DNA of 64,000 nt from CAIVVT01 sp963838205 (GCA_963838205.1 CAWIQF010000001.1:248001-312000), one strand, 5' to 3'. Positions 8,666 through 18,077 are shown, counted from the first letter of the stretch. The notes: generated from the sequence alone by a model not told the origin. Program-made: numbers and translations.

Positions 8666-10738
8666 ATGAATTTCCTGTACTGGCTGTCGCTGCTGCGCGT
8701 CCCGATCTTTTTCTGGCTGGTCTACGGCCCCGGCCTGATCCTGCTGATGCAGCCCGGCATGTCGTTGTCGCGCGGCTTCGCCGATCTGACCCTCGGGCAG
8801 TTCCTTTTCGTCGCCGCCGCGCTGTGGTGCTCCTCCACCTCGCTCGCCGCCACCATCAACCTAGTCCTGCTTTACGGGCCGCGCCGCATCGGCCACACCG
8901 ATCAGCCTGCACCTTCCAGCGGATGGGTGATTCTCGCGGCCTCGCTTCCTTCCGCGGCCTCGGTTTGCTTCCTGGCCTGGACCGCCCCGCAACTCGATCC
9001 GGGCCATCGCTCGGTCTGGATTTACGCGCTGCTCGCGTTGGCCTCGCTGGCGATCGTCCTGCTGGCAACCATCGCTCTTGTATGGCTCGCGCTGCGCATT
9101 GCGGCCCCGCAGGAAGGCCTCCGCGCGCCCGCCGAAGTGATTCTGCCCCTGAGTTGGGTTCCCGGCGCTGAGCGGGCCTACCGGGCCCAGTCATTCACGC
9201 CCCGTCTGCACGCCGCCGGCAGCCACCTCAGCCGCCGCATAGCCCGCTGGCTGGGGCCGGGCTATTTGAATCCCCGCAGCGGAAGCCTCCTCTCCGGCCA
9301 CGCCCTGTCCGGGTTTGTAGCCTTCCAATACCTCGTGCTGTACGCCATTGGCGGGACCAGCGTGACCTTCCATGGCACCGTGCAGCACGGCGTCGTCACG
9401 CCCGTCATCGGCCATTTCGCCTCAGCCCTGGCCTTCATCGTCATCATCCTGACGCTGCTCGGCTGGCTGCTCGGCGCGCTCGCTTTCTTTCTCGACCGCT
9501 GGCGCGTCCCGGTGCTCACGCCGTTCGTTCTGCTCGCCGCGCTGCTGGCCTTCTGGTCTTCTCAGGACCATTACTTTCCGGTAACCTCTTCTCCGCGGCC
9601 CCCCGCCCGTCCCAGTCCCACCGACGTGATCCTGAGTTCGAAATCCGCCCCGCGCCTGATGATTGTCGCCTCGGCCGGAGGCGGCATTCAGGCCGCCGCC
9701 TGGACCACCACCGTCATGGCCGGCCTGCAGCGTCAGGATCCCCGCTTTCGCGACTCCGTCCGCCTCATGAGCGGCGTTTCCGGCGGCTCCGTCGGCCTCT
9801 ACTACTCCCTGCGCCTGTATCCCAAAATGGAGGGCTCCGGCATTTCGCTCGACGACCTCGCGGAACTCGGCGGCACCTCCGTGATCGAGGCCGTCGCGCA
9901 CGGTCTGGCCTACCCCTGGTCGGACCGCGGCCAGGCCCTGGAAGACTCGCTCGGCGCCGCCGGCACCAACCACGTCACCCTCGGCCACTACGCCTCGCTG
10001 ATGCTGGCCTCGCCCGGGTCGTTGCCCGGCGTGATCCTGAACGCCACTTCCGTCGAGGATGGTTCCCCCGTCGCCTTTTCCACCACCTCCGTTTTCGCCA
10101 ACAACACCGGCCTGCGCGATTGGTTCGAGACCGACAACAACAAGGGTGAGGACGTCCAACTGCCCACCGCCGCGCGGCTTTCCGCCACCTTCCCCTACGT
10201 CTCCCCCTCGGCCCGGCCCCTGGCAGGCACTCCCTCTTTCCGTCATTTCGGCGACGGCGGCTATTTCGACAACTACGGCCTCTTCTCGGCCATGGCCTGG
10301 CTCGAGGACGCCCTGGGCAGTCTGCCCCCCGATCGTTCCGATAAGATGAGCGTCCTGCTCGTCGCCATCGAGTCCTTCCCCGTCGCCGCCTCCGTCCCAC
10401 CCGTCTCCCACGGCCATCTCTGGCAACTGCTCGCCCCCGTCAACCTGCTCTACAACGCGCGCACTTACAGCCAGCGCAACCGCGACGACCTGGAGGTGTC
10501 TCTCTTTCGCAATCGGTTTGAGGAGATCTACGGCCTGCGGCCCGAGCAGTTCGTCAATGTCACGCTGCGCTACAACCCCACCGGGGAGTGCGAGAAATCG
10601 CCGCCGCTGAGCTGGCATTTGACGCCCGTCGAAAAGAACTGCGTCGCGGCCTCGTGGCAGGCCCTGCTCAGCGACCCGGCCACCCATCGGCCCACTCCGG
10701 AGCTGCAGCAGGTACTCGATTTCGTCGCCGGACGCTGA
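8666..10738 (+). CDS. Membrane-anchored patatin-like phospholipase
   Basis: 690 residues from ATG 8666. The first 300 or so residues form about seven membrane helices (for example LFVAAALWCSS, IVLLATIALVWLAL, FIVIILTLLGWLLGALAFFL). A patatin domain follows: oxyanion Gly run SAGGGIQAA near residue 337, nucleophile elbow SGVSGGSVG near 369 and the catalytic Asp in DGGYFDNYG near 530. Patatins are Ser-Asp dyad lipid acyl hydrolases; the membrane part would place this one beside its lipids. All dyad residues are present, so it should be active. The start is the first ATG before hydrophobic sequence; no clear ribosome site. Confidence 0.85.
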   Translation: MNFLYWLSLLRVPIFFWLVYGPGLILLMQPGMSLSRGFADLTLGQFLFVAAALWCSSTSLAATINLVLLYGPRRIGHTDQPAPSSGWVILAASLPSAASVCFLAWTAPQLDPGHRSVWIYALLALASLAIVLLATIALVWLALRIAAPQEGLRAPAEVILPLSWVPGAERAYRAQSFTPRLHAAGSHLSRRIARWLGPGYLNPRSGSLLSGHALSGFVAFQYLVLYAIGGTSVTFHGTVQHGVVTPVIGHFASALAFIVIILTLLGWLLGALAFFLDRWRVPVLTPFVLLAALLAFWSSQDHYFPVTSSPRPPARPSPTDVILSSKSAPRLMIVASAGGGIQAAAWTTTVMAGLQRQDPRFRDSVRLMSGVSGGSVGLYYSLRLYPKMEGSGISLDDLAELGGTSVIEAVAHGLAYPWSDRGQALEDSLGAAGTNHVTLGHYASLMLASPGSLPGVILNATSVEDGSPVAFSTTSVFANNTGLRDWFETDNNKGEDVQLPTAARLSATFPYVSPSARPLAGTPSFRHFGDGGYFDNYGLFSAMAWLEDALGSLPPDRSDKMSVLLVAIESFPVAASVPPVSHGHLWQLLAPVNLLYNARTYSQRNRDDLEVSLFRNRFEEIYGLRPEQFVNVTLRYNPTGECEKSPPLSWHLTPVEKNCVAASWQALLSDPATHRPTPELQQVLDFVAGR

Positions 10739-10747
10739 ATCCGCGCC

Positions 10748-12163
10748 TTATTCGGCCGCTCGCGGGCCCGGCAGTTGCTGCTCGAGATTCCCTTTGCGGT
10801 CCCGCGGACGGCTGTCCAGGTTCTGAGGGCCGCCCTTGAAGCTCAGCCGGACATCCACCACCGCCTGCTGGTCGTCCACCTTCGTCTCCGCATGCGTGGC
10901 GCCGAGATAGTCCAGCACGCCGCGCTGCTTCACCTGCGTCAGAAACATTTCCGGGTAGCCCGCGCGGTACGCATCTCCGGGCTTCATGGCCCACATTTTG
11001 CGAATCACTGGCTCGCTTTCGAAATCCAGCCCATCGATGTCCAGCCGGCCCATCTTGTAGAGCGCCCCCGGCTCGATCTCGATCCGGATGTCCGCCGTCT
11101 TGGCCTCATCGTCAATCTGCTTGCCGGCGTGATACGTCGCCTTGAGATAGCCCATCTCCTTCAGACGGTCGATCACCTTCGTCACGCCGTGCCCGATCTC
11201 GCTCAAGTTGGCCGTCCCGCCGCTCTTGAACGAATCGCCGCCCAGCGCATTTACTTCTTCTTCCCGGATCGGCGCGCCCGCGATGTCCAGCCGCTTGAGC
11301 TTGTACACCGGCCCCTCGTCCACCGTCACCGTCACGGCCACGCCTGGCCTGATCTTGGACGGCTCGGTCGTGATCGCGACGAACTTCGCGCCCAGCCTGC
11401 CGTAGGCGTCGTAGAGCGCGCGGGCCGTCGTCTCAAGGAACGTCCGGAACATCAACTCGTCCCACGGCGTGCCCACCGCGACCCCCGACATCGCCTTCTG
11501 CACCTCCGGCGCAGGCACCGTCCGCGCACCCTTGATCAGGACCTCGGCAATCGTGGGCGGCGGCGTCTTCGACCGCAGCACGGCCACCACGCCTTCCTTC
11601 AACCCCGCTTCGAACTTCACGATCACCGTTTCGTTGTCGCCCTTCTCCTTCAACATCGTCTGCGCCAGATCGACCATCCGCTTCCCGTACACCTCCGTCA
11701 GCGGGATCACCGGACCGAACATCGTCAGCGTCTTGGCCGCCCGCGCCGCGAATTCCTTCCTGTCCAGCTTCAGCCCCTCGATGCGCCACTCGCCGCGCTC
11801 TTCCACGTCGCCAATCTCGAAGGTCACTTGGATGCCGCGGCCGCCCGCCGGTTCATAGGCGTACGCCACCGCGTCGAAGCACCCCGTCTCGTACAGCCGG
11901 TCCCGCGCCTTGTCGAAATCCGTCTTGCCCACGAGCGCCTCCAGCTTCAACCCCGTCAGCGCCATCAACTGCTCGACTGAGAATAGTTTTGAGCCCTTCA
12001 GCATCACGCTGCGCAGCGGCCAGCGGTCGGCCTCCTGCGCCGCCGCCACGGCCGGTTTCTTCGCCGTCCCCGATTTCGGCGCGGCCGGCGCCTGAGCCAG
12101 AGCGCCCACCCATGCCACCCCGCCTGTCAACACCAGTAACAAAGCGCTCGTTGCGAATTTCAT
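10748..12163 (-). CDS. Periplasmic protein with tandem POTRA-like domains, no beta-barrel
   Basis: 471 residues with a signal peptide (MKFATSALLLVLTGGVAWVGALAQ). The rest reads as about five POTRA-like modules: WPLRSVMLKGSKLFSVEQL, EWRIEGLKLDRKEF, PTIAEVLIKGARTVPAPEV, YKLKRLDIAGAPIREEEV, YKMGRLDIDGLDFESEPV. Such modules feed outer-membrane proteins to BamA or TamA barrels, but here the chain ends soon after the last module in a charged tail without barrel strands. It may be a soluble assembly partner or a diverged BamA paralog. It is convergent with the patatin and divergent from lpdA. Confidence 0.75.
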   Translation of the reverse strand: MKFATSALLLVLTGGVAWVGALAQAPAAPKSGTAKKPAVAAAQEADRWPLRSVMLKGSKLFSVEQLMALTGLKLEALVGKTDFDKARDRLYETGCFDAVAYAYEPAGGRGIQVTFEIGDVEERGEWRIEGLKLDRKEFAARAAKTLTMFGPVIPLTEVYGKRMVDLAQTMLKEKGDNETVIVKFEAGLKEGVVAVLRSKTPPPTIAEVLIKGARTVPAPEVQKAMSGVAVGTPWDELMFRTFLETTARALYDAYGRLGAKFVAITTEPSKIRPGVAVTVTVDEGPVYKLKRLDIAGAPIREEEVNALGGDSFKSGGTANLSEIGHGVTKVIDRLKEMGYLKATYHAGKQIDDEAKTADIRIEIEPGALYKMGRLDIDGLDFESEPVIRKMWAMKPGDAYRAGYPEMFLTQVKQRGVLDYLGATHAETKVDDQQAVVDVRLSFKGGPQNLDSRPRDRKGNLEQQLPGPRAAE

Positions 12164-12340
12164 ATTCGGTTCAGCCTCTGCCCGGCGAACGGCTTTCCCG
12201 CCCCCGGCGCGCTAACGCCCGCAGCCTGCCCGCCACCCTCCGTCCGGGCGCCACGCCAATCCTTTCGACGCGCCCGCCCCCTGACTGCGTTGCCTTCCAA
12301 CTCAATTATGGCCGGATTAGCGGCTGTTAAACTAAGAACG

Positions 12341-13741
12341 ATGTCCTATGACGTGATCGTGATCGGCAGCGGTCCCGGGGGCTACTCCGCTGCCGTCCGC
12401 GCCGGCCAGTACGGCCTCAAGACCGCGCTCATCGAAAAGGATCCCAAGCTCGGTGGCACCTGCCTCCATGTCGGCTGCGTGCCCACCAAGGCGCTGCTCA
12501 ACACCGCCGAGATCTGGGAGCACTTCAAACATCCAGAAGAGCAGGGCCTGCATTGCCAGAACCCCGTGCTCGACCTGCCCCTGGTTCTCAAACGCAAGGA
12601 CGCGATCGTCGACCAGCACGCCGCCGGCATAGCCCTGCTCATGAAGCGCCAGAAGGTCGAAGTCATCCAGGGCTTCGCCCGCCTGCTGGGCCGCGGCCAG
12701 GTCGAGGTCTCGAACGGTGGCGCCGTGCGCGTCCTCGAGGCCAAGAACATCATCCTCGCCACCGGCAGCGAGGCGCGAATGCTGCCCGGCCTCGCCCCCG
12801 ATCCGCAATTCATCCTCACCAACATCGAAATCCTGCGGCTCCAGCAGGCCCCCAAACGCCTGTTGATCATCGGCTCCGGCGCGGTTGGCTCTGAGTTCGG
12901 CTGCATCTTCCGCAGCTTCGGCAGCGAAGTCGTCATCTTTGAAATGCTGCCGCGCGTCGTGCCCGTCGAGGATGAGGATGTCTCCAAGCAACTCGAGCGC
13001 AGTTTCAAGAAACGCGGAATCCGTTGCGAGACCAAAGCCCAGGTGGACCTGGCTTCGGTGGAGCGCACGGGCAGCGGTGTCCGCCTCAACGTCAAGCTCG
13101 GCAGCGGCAAAACGGAAACCTTCGAGGGCGATTGCCTGCTGGTCGCCATTGGTCGCAAGCCCAACACCGACAGCATTGGTCTGGAAAACACGAAGGTCGA
13201 ACTCGACCGCGGCTTCGTCAAGGTGGATCCGTATCAGCAGACCGCCGAGCCGGGCGTTTACGCCATCGGCGACATCGTCGCCGGCACGCCGCAACTGGCC
13301 CACGTCGCCACCATGGAGGGCCTGGTCGCCGTCGGCAAAATCGCAGGCAAGCCCGTCACGCCGATCAACAAGCGCCGCATCCCCGGCTGCACCTACACCG
13401 ACCCCGGCATCGGCAGCGTCGGCCTCACCGAGAAGCAGGCCCGCGAGGCCGGCTACGACGTCAAAATCGGCAAATTCCCCTTCGCCGCCAACTCCAAGGC
13501 CTCCATCCTCGGCTCGCACGAGGGCTTCGTGAAGGTCGTCGCCGACGCCAAATACGGCGAGATCCTGGGCGTGCACATCATCGGCCCCCACGCCTACGAG
13601 TCGATCGCCGAGGCCGTCGCCGCCATGGAAGCCGAAGCCACCGTCGAGACCATGATGGCCACCATCCACGCCCACCCCACGCTCTACGAGGCCGTGGGCG
13701 AAGCGTTCAACAATGTCTATGGCCTGGCGATCAATGCCTGA
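12341..13741 (+). CDS. lpdA: Dihydrolipoyl dehydrogenase (E3)
   Basis: 466 residues from ATG 12341. FAD-binding GSGPGGYSAA, redox-active disulfide GGTCLHVGCVPTK (C..C five apart), NAD-binding GSGAVGSEFG, the second FAD motif YAIGDIVAGTPQLAH and the C-terminal His-Glu pair in HAHPTLYEAVGEA are all present, so it should be a functional E3 that reoxidises dihydrolipoamide with NAD+. TAAACT lies 7 bases before the ATG and there is no Shine-Dalgarno sequence. It heads lpdA-lipB-E2, joining the recycling enzyme, the lipoylating enzyme and the lipoylated acyltransferase in one operon. Confidence 0.95.
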   Translation: MSYDVIVIGSGPGGYSAAVRAGQYGLKTALIEKDPKLGGTCLHVGCVPTKALLNTAEIWEHFKHPEEQGLHCQNPVLDLPLVLKRKDAIVDQHAAGIALLMKRQKVEVIQGFARLLGRGQVEVSNGGAVRVLEAKNIILATGSEARMLPGLAPDPQFILTNIEILRLQQAPKRLLIIGSGAVGSEFGCIFRSFGSEVVIFEMLPRVVPVEDEDVSKQLERSFKKRGIRCETKAQVDLASVERTGSGVRLNVKLGSGKTETFEGDCLLVAIGRKPNTDSIGLENTKVELDRGFVKVDPYQQTAEPGVYAIGDIVAGTPQLAHVATMEGLVAVGKIAGKPVTPINKRRIPGCTYTDPGIGSVGLTEKQAREAGYDVKIGKFPFAANSKASILGSHEGFVKVVADAKYGEILGVHIIGPHAYESIAEAVAAMEAEATVETMMATIHAHPTLYEAVGEAFNNVYGLAINA

Positions 13742-13778
13742 TCACGCTTCGCCAGACGCGTCTGCGTCGCCCCATGCC

Positions 13779-14468
13779 ATGAGGAAACTCGAACTGCGCG
13801 CACTCGGCCGCATCTCCTACGCCGATGCCTGGGCCTTGCAGCAGTCCCTGGAAGCCCGCCGCAAAGTTGGCGACATCTGCGACCAGCTGCTGCTCCTCGA
13901 GCACCCCCATGTGTTGACCCTGGGCCGCAACGGCCACCTGGAAAATATGCTCCTCGGCCGCGAGCGCCTGGCCGATCTGGGCATCGAATTCTTCGAAATC
14001 AACCGCGGCGGCGACATCACTTACCACGGCCCCGGCCAGATCGTCGGCTACCCGATTGTCGATTTGCGAGAATGGAAACGCGATGTAGTCGCCTACGTCC
14101 GGGGCCTGGAGGAAACGGTGATCCGGACCCTGGCGCGCTTCGGAATTGAGGGCTGCCGGGAACCCGGCGCTACCGGAGTCTGGGTGCGGGACAAGGATGG
14201 CCAGTTGGCCAAAATCTGCGCCATCGGCGTGCACATCTCGCGCTGGGTCACCACCCACGGCTGGGCCTTCAACTGGACCACCGACCTGAGCTATTTTCGC
14301 TACATTGTTCCTTGCGGGCTCGCGCGGCCCGTGACAAGCTTGGAAGCGCTTGGAATCGCGCTGCCGCGCGCGACCGTCGAGCAGACGCTGGTCGAGGAAT
14401 TTGCGCGCGTGTTTGATTACAATCCGGTCGTGGCCGCCGCGCCGGCCGCTCGTCTGACCGCAGTTTGA
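13779..14468 (+). CDS. lipB: Octanoyltransferase (lipoate biosynthesis)
   Basis: 229 residues. HPHVLTLGRNG, the RGGDITYHGPGQ signature, the catalytic Lys in LAKICAIGVHISRW and the acyl-accepting Cys in YIVPCGLA identify LipB, which moves octanoyl from acyl-carrier protein to the lipoyl domain. Here the neighbouring E2 is the obvious acceptor. Start ATG 13779 (MRKLELRALGRISY) matches the usual LipB N-terminus; ATG 13734, overlapping the lpdA stop, is an alternative. LipA is not in the window. Confidence 0.93.
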   Translation: MRKLELRALGRISYADAWALQQSLEARRKVGDICDQLLLLEHPHVLTLGRNGHLENMLLGRERLADLGIEFFEINRGGDITYHGPGQIVGYPIVDLREWKRDVVAYVRGLEETVIRTLARFGIEGCREPGATGVWVRDKDGQLAKICAIGVHISRWVTTHGWAFNWTTDLSYFRYIVPCGLARPVTSLEALGIALPRATVEQTLVEEFARVFDYNPVVAAAPAARLTAV

Positions 14469-14486
14469 ACGAAGGGAGAGCACCCC

Positions 14487-15953
14487 ATGACCGATGTTGT
14501 GATGCCCCAGATGGGCGAGAGCATTGTCGAAGGCACGCTGACCCGCTGGCTCAAAAAGGTCGGCGATCCCGTCCAGCGCGATGAACCGCTCTTCGAGATC
14601 TCCACCGACAAGGTCGATACGGAAATCCCCGCCCCTGCCGAGGGCGTCCTGACGGAGATCCTGGTCCAGGAGGGCGCGGTGGTTGCCATCAACACCGTCG
14701 TGGCCCGCATCGCCTCCTCCGCTGAGGCAGCTTCGGCGGCCAAGGGCGCTGAAGCCACCAGTGGGAATGCAGGTGCGGACTTGTCCGCCGTAGCTGGAAC
14801 AGCGAAGACGGAGCCCGCCGCTGCGCCTGCCGTCGCCGCGAAGCCAGCGCCCGCCGCTGCTTCCGCGCCCGCGGATGTCCAGGCGCAGCCCGAGGCCGCT
14901 CCCGCTCCCGAGCCGGCGGCCGCGCCCGCCTCTGCTCCAGCACCAGCTGCCGAAACCGCCGCGCCAGAACCTGTTGCCGAAGAGCCCGCCGGCCCTGTCT
15001 CCCCGCTGGTCCGCAAGATCGCCCGGGAAAACAACCTCGATCTCAAGCTCGTGAAAGGCACCGGCGCGGGCGGCCGTGTCACCAAGGCCGACGTCAACGC
15101 TTACCTCGCCGCCTCCGCTCCCACGGCTACGGCGGCCAAGGCCGCTCCTGCGACTGCTCCGGTGGCTCCCGTGCCAGCGCCCGCCCCAGCTCCCGTCTTC
15201 GTGCGCGCGCCCGCTCCGCCGCCCGAAGCGCTGCCGCCACTGCCGCGTCCCGAGCCCGCCCGGGTTCGCCTCGAGCCCATGAGCATCATGCGCCAGAAGA
15301 TCGCCGAGCACATGCTGCTCTCCAAACGCACTTCGGCCCACGTCACCACCGTCCACCGCGTCGACATGACCCAGGTCGCGCGCCTCCGCGCCCGCGCCAA
15401 GGAGGAGTTCCGCGAGCGCTACGGCTTCGGCCTGACCTTCCTGCCCTTCGTCGCCCGCGCCGCCGCCGAGGCCCTGCGCGCGTTCCCCATCGTCAACGCC
15501 TCGATTGAGGGAACCAACATCCTCTATCACAACGAGATCAATATCGGCATCGCCGTGGCGCTCGAAAACGGCCTGATCGTGCCCGTTATCCGCCAGGCCG
15601 ACGAAAAGAACGTCGCCGGCCTGCAGCGCTCCATCGTCGATCTCGCCGCCCGCGCCCGCTCGCGCCAGCTCAAACCCGACGAGGTCTCCGGCGGAACTTT
15701 CTCCATCACCAATTTCGGCAGCTTCGGCAGCCTTTTCGCCACGCCCGTCATCAATCAACCGCAGGTGGCCATCCTCGGCCTGGGCGCGGTGGAAAAGGTC
15801 CCGGTCGTCGTCGATGGCGACGCCATCGCCATCCGCTCTCTGGCCTACCTGGCCCTCACCTTTGACCACCGCCTGATCGACGGCGCGCTCGGCGACCAGT
15901 TTTGCCAGAAGGTCAAACAGGTGCTCGAAAACTGGAGCGACCAAGTCCTGTAA
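14487..15953 (+). CDS. 2-oxo acid dehydrogenase E2, dihydrolipoamide acyltransferase
   Basis: 488 residues in the order expected for E2. The lipoyl domain has its modified Lys at about residue 42 (EISTDKVDTE). A long Ala/Pro-rich linker, residues 85-170, is followed by the E1/E3-binding domain near 172-206 (VSPLVRKIARENNLDL) and a second Ala/Pro linker. The acyltransferase domain carries the active-site His in FDHRLIDG near residue 461. AAGGGAGAG precedes the ATG. No E1 genes follow, so whether it serves pyruvate, 2-oxoglutarate or branched-chain acids is open; the QMGESI N-terminus is SucB-like. Cotranscribed with lpdA and lipB. Confidence 0.92.
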   Translation: MTDVVMPQMGESIVEGTLTRWLKKVGDPVQRDEPLFEISTDKVDTEIPAPAEGVLTEILVQEGAVVAINTVVARIASSAEAASAAKGAEATSGNAGADLSAVAGTAKTEPAAAPAVAAKPAPAAASAPADVQAQPEAAPAPEPAAAPASAPAPAAETAAPEPVAEEPAGPVSPLVRKIARENNLDLKLVKGTGAGGRVTKADVNAYLAASAPTATAAKAAPATAPVAPVPAPAPAPVFVRAPAPPPEALPPLPRPEPARVRLEPMSIMRQKIAEHMLLSKRTSAHVTTVHRVDMTQVARLRARAKEEFRERYGFGLTFLPFVARAAAEALRAFPIVNASIEGTNILYHNEINIGIAVALENGLIVPVIRQADEKNVAGLQRSIVDLAARARSRQLKPDEVSGGTFSITNFGSFGSLFATPVINQPQVAILGLGAVEKVPVVVDGDAIAIRSLAYLALTFDHRLIDGALGDQFCQKVKQVLENWSDQVL

Positions 15954-16119
15954 TCCCGGCTGCGCGCCGCAGAATCGCAGGCCGGCCCGTCTCGGAGATG
16001 CGGAACCGAGCCAGGACCGCAGGGAGTGGGCTGGTTGAACCAAGAGAATCGGTGTTGCCAGATCCGCGAGCGGCCCCTTTGTCGCTGAGAAATCGTCACC
16101 ATGCGTGGCCCGTTTGTTG

Positions 16120-16207
16120 GCGCGCGGCTCAGCAGCGATTGGGGAGCAGCGTGCCGACCGCTCCTTCCCAGTCGCGGCCCAGTAAGGCAAGTCTCCGCGA
16201 CAGGCCA
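16120..16207. repeat. GAGCCGCGACTG-family element, single-unit copy
   Basis: On the plus strand GACCGCTCCTTCCCAGTCGC and the following CCCAGTAAGGCAAGT lead to TCTCCGCGACAGGCC and the stop codon of the glycosyltransferase. The same layout occurs at 42166-42319, where the middle part is expanded into tandem units. The rest of the 15954-16207 gap holds nothing recognisable. Confidence 0.6.
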
Positions 16208-16906
16208 CTAGCCATCCCGGCGTCTCCACCACAGCCGCAGCACGGTTCGAAAAATGATCCGGCTGGCCTGCAGGCTGGCCCGCAGATTGCCCGAGATTTT
16301 GTTTACCCCGGCGGCGCGGCGGCGGTAGGTTACGGGCACCTCCACGACGCGCAGGCCTTCCTGGATCGCGCGCACCTGCATCTCGATGGTCCAGCCATAG
16401 CTGCGGTCGCGCATCCGCAGCCGTTCCAGCGCCTCGCGGCGGATCGCGCGAAATCCGCCCAGATCGCTATAGCGGTGCCCAAAAAGGACGCGGATGACGA
16501 TGATTGCGAGCCAGTTGCCGAAGCGCTGGTGGGGCAACAGGGCGCCGGGCTCGGCCGCGCCCAGCGTACGCGATCCGAGCACCAGGTCGGCGTTGCCGCG
16601 CGCGATCGGCTCAATCAGCGACCGCGCCTCCGCGGGATCCTCGCTGAGATCGGCCTGCATGAACGCGACGACGTCGATCGCGGCCGGCAGCGCCGCGAGC
16701 GCCTTCAGGCAGGCCGCGCCGTAGCCGCGTTCGGGCTCGCTCACCACCGTCGCTCCGGCCGCGCGGGCGACGGCCGCGGTGCCGTCCGTCGAGCCGTTGT
16801 CAGCCACGATGACGATTTGGAACAGCCCCGGCGGAATGGCGCGCAGCGTACGCGCGAGGACGGGCTCCTCGTTGAGCGCAGGGATGATGAGAGCGGCCTG
16901 GATCAT
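16208..16906 (-). CDS. Family 2 glycosyltransferase, polyprenyl-phosphate type
   Basis: 232 residues of GT-A fold. LIIPALNEEPVLARTL opens the nucleotide-sugar site, IVIVADNGSTDGTAAVARAAGA follows, and MQADLSEDP occupies the position of the DxD metal motif. GGFRAIRREALERL and the YGWTIEMQVRA segment are typical of dolichol/undecaprenyl-phosphate sugar transferases. It lacks the C-terminal membrane helices of the longer DPM/ArnC forms. It probably loads a sugar on a polyprenyl carrier or a related acceptor. It is divergent from lepB. Confidence 0.8.
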   Translation of the reverse strand: MIQAALIIPALNEEPVLARTLRAIPPGLFQIVIVADNGSTDGTAAVARAAGATVVSEPERGYGAACLKALAALPAAIDVVAFMQADLSEDPAEARSLIEPIARGNADLVLGSRTLGAAEPGALLPHQRFGNWLAIIVIRVLFGHRYSDLGGFRAIRREALERLRMRDRSYGWTIEMQVRAIQEGLRVVEVPVTYRRRAAGVNKISGNLRASLQASRIIFRTVLRLWWRRRDG

Positions 16907-17046
16907 AGCTCTAAGCGGCAGCCGTCGCGCCTGGCTCGCAGGCCCGGCCGGGCCGATTCTTCAGAGGCATTCTCGCCGTTCGACGAGCCGCGCGGGGGCG
17001 CCGCGGTAGCCCTGCTTACAGTGTCGCCCGAAGGCATGCTTCAATC

Positions 17047-17589
17047 ATGACAGGCGCGATGAGTTCCCAAGCCTGGAAGCGAGCAGGACGGTGGGCCGGC
17101 CAGGGCCTGATGTCGCTGGTCCTGGCGGCGGTGATCGTACTGTTCGTCTACCAGCCGGTGCGAGTCGAGGGCACCAGCATGATGCCCGTGCTGGTGGACA
17201 GCGAGCGGGTGTTCATCAACCGGTTCCTCTACCGGACGGGGGTGGGCCAGGTGCAGCGCGGCGACCTCGTGGTATTCCAATCCCCGCAGGATCCGGCGAA
17301 GAATTACATCAAGCGAATCATCGGCACACCGGGCGACACGGTGGAGCTGCGCGGGGGCCTGGTGTGGCTCAACGGCCGCGAAATCCATGAGCCGTATGTG
17401 CCGGAAGAGTATCGGGACCAGTCGAACTTCGGGCCGGTGCGCGTGCCGGCGGGTCATTACTTCGTTCTCGGCGACCATCGCAGCGCCTCCAACGACAGCC
17501 GCGTGTGGGGGCCCGTGGCGGGTGGCGCGATCTACGGGAAGGCGGTGTTCGCCTACTGGCCGCTGGAGCGGGTGGGGACGCTCAGGTAG
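17047..17589 (+). CDS. lepB: Signal peptidase I
   Basis: 180 residues with one N-terminal membrane helix (LMSLVLAAVIVLFVY). The catalytic Ser is in EGTSMMPVL and the general-base Lys in YIKRIIGTPGD; VLGDHRSASNDSR is box E. It removes signal peptides from exported proteins at the outer face of the inner membrane. This is the short form without the large insertion of E. coli LepB. It matters for the many secreted proteins encoded nearby. Start ATG 17047 has no clear ribosome site; ATG 17059 is an alternative. Confidence 0.93.
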   Translation: MTGAMSSQAWKRAGRWAGQGLMSLVLAAVIVLFVYQPVRVEGTSMMPVLVDSERVFINRFLYRTGVGQVQRGDLVVFQSPQDPAKNYIKRIIGTPGDTVELRGGLVWLNGREIHEPYVPEEYRDQSNFGPVRVPAGHYFVLGDHRSASNDSRVWGPVAGGAIYGKAVFAYWPLERVGTLR

Positions 17590-17693
17590 GCGCGGTGCGT
17601 GCGGCGCCCAGCGCGGGGCAGTCGCCGTGTCTTGCCGTGAGAACACGGTGCGCGCACGATGATTTTGCCGTGTTTTCGCGGTGGCCGCGACGC

Positions 17694-17912
17694 TCATCTG
17701 CGCCGGAACAGCAGCGACAGCAACGAGAAGAGGATGCTCAGCAGCAGGCACGTTCCGAGCGGGAAATAGAAGACCGTGCTCTTACTGCGCCACACGAAAT
17801 CGCCCGGCAGCCGCCCGGGGCGGAAGGGCAGACGGGGTCCAAAGGTAATCAGCAACCCCACCGCCAGCAGCAGGCCGCCCGCGAGGATCAGGCTCCGTCC
17901 GAGTGATGACAT
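17694..17912 (-). CDS. Small two-helix membrane protein, DUF2905 family
   Basis: 72 residues from ATG 17912 (MSSLGRSLILAGG); the frame is open further upstream but that part is basic and not protein-like. Two membrane helices (LILAGGLLLAVGLLITFG and FYFPLGTCLLLSILFSLLSL) flank a loop containing LPFRPGRLPGDFVWR, the conserved signature of DUF2905 as I recall it. Function unknown. It is convergent with lepB and upstream of the possible RNA gene. Confidence 0.8.
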   Translation of the reverse strand: MSSLGRSLILAGGLLLAVGLLITFGPRLPFRPGRLPGDFVWRSKSTVFYFPLGTCLLLSILFSLLSLLFRRR

Positions 17913-18041
17913 TATGTATTTTCGATTATCGCCCGTCGCGGGGAAAGGAAACAGACGGACAAAACGGCGGGCGTGGCGCCACGAAGAGAACACGTTGTTC
18001 CGTTCACGTTTTATGCACACGATACTCACATTGATGGCATT

Positions 18042-18071
18042 TTAACTCATTGAAAACAGACTAGATATAAT
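18042..18071 (+). promoter_or_regulatory. Promoter of the candidate structured RNA
   Basis: TTAACT at 18042-18047, an 18-base spacer and a perfect TATAAT at 18066-18071. It points to the gene-free block that follows, with transcription expected to start near 18078. Confidence 0.6.
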
Positions 18072-18077
18072 CTCTGG

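Noticed and set aside
9422..10687. 421-codon minus-strand frame opposite the patatin gene
   Set aside because: A shadow of the patatin; no domain or leader and low-complexity Gly-rich sequence.
13731..16232. 833-codon minus-strand open frame opposite lipB and the E2 gene
   Set aside because: It is antisense to two certain genes; its Gly/Asp/Arg-rich translation reflects the codon bias of the coding strand.
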